A stretch of 57,403 nucleotides of DNA from Chloroflexi bacterium TSY (GTDB lineage: Bacteria > Chloroflexota > Anaerolineae > Caldilineales > Caldilineaceae): assembly GCA_019217005.1 (NCBI GenBank), contig JAHBNG010000096.1, positions 1-57,403 on the forward strand. The letters are read 5' to 3'. Under the pieces are notes generated by a model that saw nothing but the letters and a program-made list of their open reading frames with translations, did no database searches and was not told the DNA's origin. Every line of letters begins with the position of its first letter. Position 1 is the first letter of the stretch. Shown in pieces: positions 19,893-26,805 of the stretch. A program made the position numbers and the translations under genes.

Positions 19893-20864
19893 ATGACTAC
19901 AAATTCATCTTCTCTTCCTCTGCGGTCTCTTGGTTCAACGGGGCTTCAGGTAACCCCTATTTGTGTGGGTTGCGCACCGCTGGGCCATATGCCAGAAACC
20001 TTCAGCTATGACGTTCCTCTTGAGCGAGCGCTGGAAACCATCCGAGCCACATTCGCGAGTCCAATCAACTTTCTAGATACGGCCGCCATCTATGGTGAGG
20101 GTGAAAGTGAACGACGTCTGGGCATCGTCCTTCAGGAATTGGGTGGACTGCCAGAGGGGTTCGTATTAGCCACCAAGGGGGATCGAGATTCGGAGACGGG
20201 CGACTTTAGCGGCGAACAGTTTAAACGTTCGGTGGAGGGAAGCCTAGAGCGATTGGGGATGGATTGTCTTCAATATGTCTACATTCACGACCCTGAACAT
20301 TCCACGTTTGAGAATGTTATGGGAAAGGGAGGTCCATTGGAGGTGTTGCAAAGTTTCAAAGAGCAAGGTGTGATCAAACACATCGGCATGTCGGGGGGAC
20401 CAGTTGATATGCTCATCCGCTATATCGAAACCGATCTCTTTAGCGCAGTCGAAACGCACAACCGCTACACGCTGCTCAATCGCGCTGCAGATCCACTGCT
20501 GGATGTGGCGACTCAGCACAACGTGGCGGTGGTCAATGCAGCGCCTTATGGCAGCGGTATGTTGGCCAAAGGGCCAGATACCTATGTGCGCTATGCTTAT
20601 CAGGACGCACCCACGGCCCTGATCGAACGCACGCGGGCAATGGCAGCGATTTGCCAGGAATATGATGTGCCCTTGGCGGCGGCTGCGCTTCAATTCTCCA
20701 TGCGCGATCCTCGTATCACAAGCACTGTTGTTGGCATGACGCGACCAGAGCGGATTACACAGACAGTAGAGTTGGCAACCGTTGCCATCCCTGACGAATT
20801 GTGGCCGCGGCTTGATGCTGTGGGGTATGATATAGACGATCCCGAAGCAAATCGTTTTAAGTAA
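19893..20864 (+). CDS. Aldo/keto reductase
   Basis: NAD(P)-dependent TIM-barrel oxidoreductase of about 323 aa. The catalytic tetrad is visible: D in NFLDTAAIYGEGESE, Y in the same block, K in ATKGDRD and H in YIHDPEH. Sequence style (GSTGLQVTPICVGCAPLG and GPLEVLQSFKEQGVIKHIG) is close to the L-fucose/D-threo-aldose dehydrogenase group. The ATG at 19893 is preferred over the in-frame TTG at 19872; GAAAGTGAG precedes it. With the dehydrogenase upstream and the Gfo/Idh gene beyond the IS607 element it suggests oxidative sugar catabolism. Confidence 0.9.
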   Translation: MTTNSSSLPLRSLGSTGLQVTPICVGCAPLGHMPETFSYDVPLERALETIRATFASPINFLDTAAIYGEGESERRLGIVLQELGGLPEGFVLATKGDRDSETGDFSGEQFKRSVEGSLERLGMDCLQYVYIHDPEHSTFENVMGKGGPLEVLQSFKEQGVIKHIGMSGGPVDMLIRYIETDLFSAVETHNRYTLLNRAADPLLDVATQHNVAVVNAAPYGSGMLAKGPDTYVRYAYQDAPTALIERTRAMAAICQEYDVPLAAAALQFSMRDPRITSTVVGMTRPERITQTVELATVAIPDELWPRLDAVGYDIDDPEANRFK

Positions 20865-20876
20865 TAGCCACATTTA

Positions 20877-20924
20877 TTAAACTTCGGGCACTTGTCTCTC
20901 GATAGCAACTCAATAAGTGTTTAA
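20877..20924. repeat. Small hairpin repeat, family R4, copy a
   Basis: TTAAACTTCGGGCACTTGTC followed by TCTCGATA and ending GTGTTTAA. It matches the reverse complement of the hairpin at 23781-23836. It lies between the aldo/keto reductase stop and the IS607 element. Confidence 0.5.
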
Positions 20925-20932
20925 AAGTATGC

Positions 20933-20938
20933 TATAAT
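20933..20938 (+). promoter_or_regulatory. -10 box of the IS607 element
   Basis: A perfect TATAAT lies 8 nt before the tnpA ATG. No good -35 box is seen. Confidence 0.35.
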
Positions 20939-20945
20939 GCGCGAT

Positions 20946-21373
20946 ATGAACACTTACACATTGAGAGAATGCGCCGACTTGGTGGGTGTGTCGGTGAAAA
21001 CGCTACAGAGATGGGACAGGGAACAAACGCCTTGTTCCAGACAGGATACTCACGAATAGGCGCGTTTATACAGATGCGCATCTCGCTCAAGCGTTAGGCA
21101 GAATGTTAAAACTTCAGATCGGGTCATGGTTGTGTACGCTCGTGTGTCCAGCCAAGGGTAAAAGCCCGATTTAGAGAATCAAGTTGTAGTGCTGGAGAAG
21201 TTCTGTACTACATCTGGATTCGCTGTCGATGAGTAGGTATCTGAAAACGGTGGCGATCTCAATTTTAATCACAAAAAGTTTTGCATTGTTTTAGTACAAG
21301 GATATATAGACTTCGCAACGACAAGAAATTATTGACGAAGGAATTAGAAGATGACAGCAACCAGAGCACATAA
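20946..21373 (+). pseudogene. tnpA: IS607 TnpA serine recombinase, internally deleted
   Basis: It begins MNTYTLRECADLVGVSVKTLQRWDRE (helix-turn-helix). After a frame change it continues LVPDRILTNRRVYTDAHLAQ, then VYARVSSQG (catalytic serine) and DLENQVVVLEKFC, and stops matching after NHKKF. The C-terminal tail RLRNDKKLLTKELEDDSN then appears and ends at 21373, overlapping the tnpB start by 23 nt as is normal for the family. About 90 residues of the recombinase core, plus in-frame stops, are missing or broken. The element can no longer move itself. Confidence 0.8.
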
Positions 21374-22475
21374 GATTCGACTGAATCCAACTGACGAACA
21401 GGAAGTATACTTTCGCAAAGCGGCAGGAACGGCTAGATTTGCTTACAATTGGGCGCTGAACCAGTGGAAGGGTCACAAGGAATTGTTCCCAGAGCAGCCA
21501 CATGGCGTGATGGCCATCAAAAAAGATCTGAACCACATCAAGTACTCTAAATTCCCGTGGATGTTGGAAGTAGCTAAAGACGTAATTGAGAATGCCCTAG
21601 CCAATCTGGGTAGAGCGTTGAAGAATTATTTTGACTCCAAAGAGGGAAAGTGTGAAGGCCCAAGAGTTGGCTTTCCCCGATTCAAGTCCAAGAAGCACAG
21701 CAAGCGGTCATTTGGCCTGAACAACGACAAATTCAGGGTGGATGGTCACTGGATACGCATCCCAAAACTTGGTTGGGTCAACATGGCCGAAGAATTGCGC
21801 TTTGCAGGCAAAATCATGTCGGGTGTTGTGTCTGAAACTGGTGGCAAGTGGTACGTGTCCATCACGGTGCAGATAGACCAAGCTGAACCGATTCGTCACC
21901 CCGTTGCATCTGTTGGGATTGACCTCGGACTCAAGACACTGGCAACCTTGAGTGACGGCGAAGCGTTTGAAAACCAAAAGCGTCTTCGTTCCGAACTGAA
22001 CAAGCTTAAACGTCTGAACCGAGAGCTTGCCCGACGCCAAGAAGGCAGCAACCGCTGGTGGAAGACAAAGCGCCGGTTACAGCGATTCCATGCCCGTATT
22101 CGCAACCGTCGCCAGGATGCTATCCATAAGATGACGACGCAGATAGCCAAGACCTATCGCCTTGTTGGGCTTGAAGCTCTGAACGTCAAGGGAATGCAGC
22201 GGAATCGCAGACTGGCTCTGTCTGTTGCAGATGCGGCAATGGGCGAAATTACACGCCAGTTGCTGTACAAGTCTGAATGGTTTGGTGGGACCGTCCAGCA
22301 GATTGGCAGGTTCTATGCCTCTTCCAAAACCTGCAACGCGTGTAGTCATATCAATCAGGATTTAACCCTATCTGACAGACAGTGGACCTGTACAGGTTGT
22401 GGCGTCATTCATGACCGCGACTGGAATGCAGCCAAGAATATTGAACAAGAAGCGTTAAGATTGGTCTACGCTTAA
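21351..22475 (+). CDS. tnpB: TnpB RNA-guided endonuclease
   Basis: The protein has 374 aa, and its OrfB helix-turn-helix region (HKIRLNPTDEQEVYF) and RuvC domain are complete. Catalytic residues are D191 in VGIDLGLKTLAT, E275 in LVGLEALNVKGM and D357 in HDRDWNAAKNI. The zinc finger shows CNAC and CTGC. TnpB is a hypercompact nuclease guided by a right-end (omega) RNA and helps the element persist. It is intact although its TnpA partner is dead, so it may be maintained by cutting the empty donor site or by a host role; that is inference. Confidence 0.93.
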   Translation: MTATRAHKIRLNPTDEQEVYFRKAAGTARFAYNWALNQWKGHKELFPEQPHGVMAIKKDLNHIKYSKFPWMLEVAKDVIENALANLGRALKNYFDSKEGKCEGPRVGFPRFKSKKHSKRSFGLNNDKFRVDGHWIRIPKLGWVNMAEELRFAGKIMSGVVSETGGKWYVSITVQIDQAEPIRHPVASVGIDLGLKTLATLSDGEAFENQKRLRSELNKLKRLNRELARRQEGSNRWWKTKRRLQRFHARIRNRRQDAIHKMTTQIAKTYRLVGLEALNVKGMQRNRRLALSVADAAMGEITRQLLYKSEWFGGTVQQIGRFYASSKTCNACSHINQDLTLSDRQWTCTGCGVIHDRDWNAAKNIEQEALRLVYA

Positions 22476-22610
22476 AGGCCATCTGTCCGGCACTGGCTAG
22501 GTCGGACATAAAACGCTCGTGGACAGACTGTAAGACTTTGCTCAGAAGCGCGTCTGGACGAAGCGAGTACTTCTGCGTACATTTGCGTACGCGAAAGGTA
22601 GCAGCCTCCA
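22476..22610 (+). ncRNA. Candidate omega (right-end) RNA of TnpB
   Basis: In TnpB elements the guide RNA scaffold comes from the end of tnpB and the element's right end. This 135-nt stretch has no ORF and contains inverted segments such as GTCCGGCACTGG/CTAGGTCGGAC and TGCGTACATTTGCGTACGCG. The true right end, and so the guide sequence, cannot be set by eye. Confidence 0.35.
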
Positions 22611-23768
22611 ATGACTCAATACCGTACTGCTATCATCGCCTGTGGGACTATCGCACGCGTACACACACGTGGCTGGCTTGGTCTCCCCGACCAACCGACA
22701 CAGATCGGAGCGATTGCCGATACGAACCCAGATGCATTACGTGAATTCGGCGACTTCTTCAACGTCAGTGTAGAACATCGGTACGAGGACTACCGCGAAA
22801 TGCTCGACAAAGAGCGACCTGACTTCGTCGATGTCTGCTCTTGGCATCAGCAACATGCAGAGATGGTAATTGCCGCGGCAGCACGGCAACCGAAGGCCAT
22901 TATCTGCCAGAAGCCAATGGCCGTTGATCTAGGTGAAGCAGATGAGATGTTAACGGCCTGCGAACGCAATGGCGTGAAACTCTTGATTGCCTACCAGCGA
23001 CCCCACCATGCCACCTGGCTCAAGGCACGCGAGTTGATTCGAGAAGGAATTATTGGGCAGATCACACAGATTCAACTAGAAGATGGAGGGAATCTTCTGA
23101 ACACGAATTCTCATAACATTCGTCTCGCTCTCTTCTTGATGGACGAACCACAAGTCGAATGGGTGATGGGTGCGGTGGAGCGTACAACGGATCAAGTCGA
23201 ACGCGGGTTGCCAGCTGAAGATGCATGTCTAGGGCTGGTCGGTTGTGCAAATGGTGCAACGATCCTGATTCAGGGCAATCTGATCACAGGGCTTGGCCAG
23301 GGCTGTCGAGTGATTGGAACCAGTGGGATCATGGAATTTGATACGACTCGTCCCCCAGATAGTGAGATCCCCTCTGACACACCGATGTATATGCCTGAAG
23401 GCCCATCCGCCCGCTACAATTATGAGATTGGCACCGTACGCTATCTCAATCATTCTTCCAGTGGATGGCAACAAGTTGACGAGCCGTGGTATGATTGTTG
23501 GAGTCATCAGTGCCAGGAGGCGATTGACTGGGTTGAAGGTCGTATTGAACAAGCGATCAGTAGTGCTGATCGGGCGCGTGCCGTACAAGAAGTCATGATG
23601 GCCCTGTATGAATCTGCGCGCAAGCGGCAAAGGATTTACCTTCCTCTCAAGACGCGGATCAATCCTCTAAAGTTGATGGTCGAGAGTGGTGACCTGCCAA
23701 TCGAGTGGCCTGGACGCTACGAACGCCGCTCTCGGATTGTACGGGGAGAGGCGATGTCCTGGCACTGA
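22611..23768 (+). CDS. Gfo/Idh/MocA family oxidoreductase
   Basis: NAD(P)-dependent sugar dehydrogenase family, 385 aa. It has an N-terminal Rossmann fold (YRTAIIACGTIARVHTRGW, a variant of GxGxxG), DFVDVCSWHQQHAEM, and IICQKPMAVDLGEADEM (the conserved KP lysine). A C-terminal domain includes QIQLEDGGNLLNTNSHNIRL. The family and length fit, and the substrate is unknown. The ATG follows the IS607 element directly, so the original promoter region was probably replaced. It completes the sugar-oxidation set with the upstream dehydrogenase and aldo/keto reductase. Confidence 0.88.
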   Translation: MTQYRTAIIACGTIARVHTRGWLGLPDQPTQIGAIADTNPDALREFGDFFNVSVEHRYEDYREMLDKERPDFVDVCSWHQQHAEMVIAAAARQPKAIICQKPMAVDLGEADEMLTACERNGVKLLIAYQRPHHATWLKARELIREGIIGQITQIQLEDGGNLLNTNSHNIRLALFLMDEPQVEWVMGAVERTTDQVERGLPAEDACLGLVGCANGATILIQGNLITGLGQGCRVIGTSGIMEFDTTRPPDSEIPSDTPMYMPEGPSARYNYEIGTVRYLNHSSSGWQQVDEPWYDCWSHQCQEAIDWVEGRIEQAISSADRARAVQEVMMALYESARKRQRIYLPLKTRINPLKLMVESGDLPIEWPGRYERRSRIVRGEAMSWH

Positions 23769-23780
23769 TAGAGACGCCAC

Positions 23781-23836
23781 TTAAATTTCGGACAATTGAA
23801 TCGTTATTTGTCGAGGGACAGTTGTCCGAAGTTTAA
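23781..23836. repeat. Small hairpin repeat, family R4, copy b
   Basis: The inverted arms TTAAATTTCGGACAATTG and, at the far end, CAGTTGTCCGAAGTTTAA form a stem just after the Gfo/Idh stop. The sequence is shared with 20877-20924. It may double as a terminator, though no T-run follows. Confidence 0.6.
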
Positions 23837-23948
23837 ATGATGGGTCACAGCGCTGCCAGCAAATCAACATGGGTAACAACAATTGGAGACTCAATTCCCT
23901 ATGTGACGGGGGTCAACATGAATCTAAGAAGAGTAGTGGGTCCTGGGA

Positions 23949-24377
23949 TTGCCACTCATGATCGTTGTGATCACGATCGTTGCAATATCAGTCATAGAAT
24001 CACGACGTGTTCCAGACTGGCAAAACACGCTCAATCAGTATGCCCTTTCGACCAGTGCGGAATTGTACCAAGTAGAACAGGCACGTAAGCCATGGAACTT
24101 TGATACAAAATTGGAAGGCCGGATCGTTTATCCTGGGCGATTCGACTACGTAGCCGATATCACATATGATGGCCCCAAAACATATTCGATTGTGCTTCCA
24201 TATCCGCCTGAAAATGTCATTTGCGCCCTGCTGGTCAGCGATGACAAAAAGGAGCTTGTCTTTGCGAACTACTATTCGGACAGGCTATGGCAGGATGGGT
24301 GGGTTATTCAGAAGAGTACTCAGGATTTTCCAGAAAATGAGTTGCTTGAGATGCTGGGCTGTGATCTCCAGCTCTAA
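23949..24377 (+). CDS. Hypothetical membrane-anchored protein
   Basis: The protein has 142 aa. A short N-terminal hydrophobic segment (PLMIVVITIVAISVI) acts as anchor, followed by a soluble domain that is probably outside (VEQARKPWNFDTKLEGRIVY through EMLGCDLQL). I do not recognise the domain. The start codon used here is uncertain because a weak start context precedes several in-frame candidates. Confidence 0.5.
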   Translation: MPLMIVVITIVAISVIESRRVPDWQNTLNQYALSTSAELYQVEQARKPWNFDTKLEGRIVYPGRFDYVADITYDGPKTYSIVLPYPPENVICALLVSDDKKELVFANYYSDRLWQDGWVIQKSTQDFPENELLEMLGCDLQL

Positions 24378-24494
24378 TTAGGCATCCAATGAATGATGTC
24401 GCCAAACGACCGTTTCGCGAGCTGCAGAGCGACTGTACCAAACGACGCCTCACCACACGGGATCCCAAAGAGCCGGTATGAAATTGCTCTCCAA

Positions 24495-25148
24495 CTATTT
24501 GTTATCTGCTGCGGCTACATATGTACCCAGTGCAATAAACGTGAACCCAGAGAATATACGTTGTCCTTGTCTCAGCTTCACGTTGTTTGCTAGGTAACTT
24601 CCCAGTGGCCCAGCCAAAAACGCAACGATTAAATCAGCCGTACTATTTAGTAGGACAGACAGACCTCCTAGCAGAATAAATTGAAAGACAACTACCCCTT
24701 CTGGATGAATAAACTGCGGAATAAAGGCTAAGAAGAACAAGGCCGTCTTTGGATTGAGCATCTCTGTCACAATTCCTTGGCGGAATGCACCTCGTTGATC
24801 AATTTGGTGAGGAATTAAGGATGGATCAAACTCATCCCGGCTGTGTATAATGCGAATGCCGAGATAAATCAGATAGGCTGCACCTGCATATTTTACGATG
24901 CTAAACGCAATGGCGGAGGTAGCCAGAATAGCCGACAAGCCAAGCGCCGCAGCAAAAACATGAAACATACCTCCAATCGCCGTGCCAAATGTTGAAGCAA
25001 TCCCTTCACTGCGTCCCCCCTTGATACTCCGCATCAGGACGTAAAAAATCCCAGGGCCAGGAGTAATGGCTAAGATGATCGCTGCTGACAGAAAAATACT
25101 AAGTGATGTTAGATCAGGCATGTTGTCTATATTAGGAGCCGTTGACAT
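24495..25148 (-). CDS. LysE/RhtB family exporter
   Basis: Amino-acid or metabolite exporter of about 217 aa with six hydrophobic segments. The hallmark ITPGPGIFYVLMRSIKGGRSEGI lies near the N-terminus, and FRQGIVTEMLNPKTALFFLAFIPQF lies mid-protein. The ATG at 25148 has GAGGAGGG 7 nt upstream; the open frame extends to 25190 without further conserved sequence. It is convergent with the preceding hypothetical gene. The substrate cannot be told. Confidence 0.9.
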   Translation of the reverse strand: MSTAPNIDNMPDLTSLSIFLSAAIILAITPGPGIFYVLMRSIKGGRSEGIASTFGTAIGGMFHVFAAALGLSAILATSAIAFSIVKYAGAAYLIYLGIRIIHSRDEFDPSLIPHQIDQRGAFRQGIVTEMLNPKTALFFLAFIPQFIHPEGVVVFQFILLGGLSVLLNSTADLIVAFLAGPLGSYLANNVKLRQGQRIFSGFTFIALGTYVAAADNK

Positions 25149-25242
25149 TTGATAGCCCTCCTCAGAGAAATCATCGGGCAACGCGACCAACTCTCTGAGG
25201 GCACACGCTAAATGTCAACAGAACCTAGTGCATTAACGAGTC

Positions 25243-25459
25243 TCAGTAGATCCAAATTTGGCGTTTTTGGCTATTTTCAGTCGAGATTGCAGGGATTTTG
25301 GAGTCATTTATTCAGATTTCGGTTACAGAAAACAACCTATTTCATATCTGAAAATCGCCCAAATCTAACGCAAAAACTAGATATCGACCGGCAAATTTGT
25401 ATTTATGTCAACTGTTTAGCCAGAATTCTCTCTCAAAACCTGAAATTTGGATCTACTGA
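25243..25459. mobile_element. 217-bp MITE, family M1, copy 1
   Basis: The inverted ends are TCAGTAGATCCAAATTT, with a GTC duplication on both sides (25240-25242 and 25460-25462). It is oriented opposite to copies 2-4. The open frame inside it is a by-product of the repeat and not a gene. Confidence 0.9.
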
Positions 25460-25538
25460 GTCTTAATTTTCGGGTAAAGACATTGAGTTTTGTGCGAGCG
25501 TCATCGATTTGAAATTGCCAATCGACCGAGCGTTGTTT

Positions 25539-25955
25539 CTAATTGGTGAGAACGGACCAAGCGGCAATTTCGCGCTGAAGGTCAGGCAAGTAGCCGATCC
25601 GACGACCGGTCAGACATTGTCGGGATAAGGCACTCAGTTCGCGCTCAGCAATATTGAGCCAACTGCCATGCTTGGGAGTATAGACAAAGTCAATGCGTTG
25701 GACATAGGCTCTGGCGACATCGGGTTCAAAGACAGTGTAGAAAGCGCCTTTGGTATGAGTATTGAAGTTGATCCGAGACGAGGGTGATCTTGTCATACTC
25801 AGCATAAGGGTTCTGTAAACATAAAGATGGAGGCTGTGCCATTGCGCTCATATTCATAGTCAACCCGTTCGCTATGTTCTTGAGTCGCTGGCAAAGGGAC
25901 TTGGGTTTCCAGCAAGAGTTGAAAGGGCTGTTCGTCCATGCAGAGCTGTGGCTAA
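25539..25955 (-). pseudogene. IS630 family transposase remnant
   Basis: Read on the - strand, it starts in mid-protein at MDEQPFQLLLETQVPLP (first catalytic Asp). It breaks after FMFTEPL and continues in another frame with NFNTHTKGAFYTVFEP, YTPKHGSWLNIAERELSALSRQC (last catalytic Glu) and LPDLQREIAAW. The N-terminal third is missing. No intact relative is in the window. Confidence 0.8.
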
Positions 25956-26057
25956 TTTGGATTATTTTTTCCTCATTGGGAAGCTTCTTGATTTCTAGAT
26001 AGTTTCCTACATGGATTAGATTCACGCAATCCGAACTTTTAGTCTTGATCATGTACT

Positions 26058-26318
26058 AGGATTTAATATACGGCAAGAACGACCCACGTATGGTGCTGCT
26101 CACTTTTGATTGACCAGCTCGCCGTGGATAATGATCGACCGGAACCTCGATCATCCTCGCTTTGTGTCAGGCAGCCTTCACCAGAATTTTGGTGGACCAA
26201 CCATAGATCGTCTCGCGCATATCAAGCCGGTACAACAGATCCCGACGGACGGTGCAGTATGGCCTAAGTCCGTCACTTTGATGCCTTAAAGTGTTCTCAT
26301 CATCACTCAGCACCAACC
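26058..26318 (-). pseudogene. Glycosyltransferase fragment, paralogue of 32894-33565
   Basis: About 260 bp align base for base with 32921-33185, the 3' half of the intact family 2 glycosyltransferase. Shared stretches include TATGGTGCTGCTCAC/TATGGTGCCGCTCAC and CACTTTTGATTGACC. Substitutions and small indels break the frame. The similarity stops abruptly at CACCAACC (about 26318). Confidence 0.8.
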
Positions 26319-26522
26319 TTTTCTCCTACCCCCACGCTTACTTGGACCCCGTCGCCCTCTGCTACTCCAAAAAGAGTGAATGGTCTCCTTGGACAAGCGC
26401 AACTTCGGGTTCTTGCAGCCACCCAAAATGCCCAAAGTGGCATCCTCATCCTAGTGAGTATCTTGGGATTCAGTCGGGCGGGGTTGTTTGGTAGAGCGCT
26501 TCGGTGGCTGCGTGGGCGGTGA
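26319..26522 (+). pseudogene. C-terminal fragment of a P/T-linker membrane-anchored protein
   Basis: In one frame this reads FSPTPTLTWTPSPSATP, then a hydrophobic segment (SGILILVSILGFSRAGLF) and a basic tail ending RWLRGR at a TGA. This is the layout of a surface protein's anchor region. There is no start or upstream domain, and its 5' side abuts the glycosyltransferase fragment. Confidence 0.4.
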
Positions 26523-26629
26523 GAAACAAATTTTCAAGCTGTTAACAGATCCACTGATCGCCGATCACAGACCCGCAACGAGTGAAGTATTTTATATAGA
26601 TACTGCGTGTATTGAACGCTCGACCACGC

Positions 26630-26658
26630 TTGACATAGACATCATATGTAGGTAAAGT
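26630..26658 (+). promoter_or_regulatory. Candidate promoter of the CHAT-TPR operon
   Basis: TTGACA at 26630-26635 and TAAAGT at 26653-26658 with 17-bp spacing. This gives a leader of about 140 nt. The 26523-26805 gap holds no ORF that I can support. Confidence 0.5.
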
Positions 26659-26805
26659 AAGCGTATATCCGCATCGTAAATTACGTCAAAGCTCTAAGCT
26701 CACATATGATATGATCCTAATTTAGGATAGCGTTATCCCAGCTACTAGAACGTGTACAAAGATCACGTGATGGTACTCTTCATATCTCTATAAAGTGAGG
26801 TGTAA

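Larger units (their letters stand above)
20940..22605 (+). mobile_element. IS607-family element (decayed tnpA, intact tnpB)
   Basis: A MerR-like HTH/serine-recombinase TnpA remnant overlaps a full-length TnpB, the gene order of IS607. Exact ends cannot be fixed from the sequence because IS607 lacks inverted ends and long duplications. The left end must lie after 20924 and the right end before the Gfo/Idh ATG at 22611. Confidence 0.75.

Noticed and set aside
25212..25466. Recurring ORF (SRSKFGVFG... type) seen at three places
   Set aside because: It lies entirely inside the 217-bp MITE; conservation follows the element, and no start signal or protein context exists.
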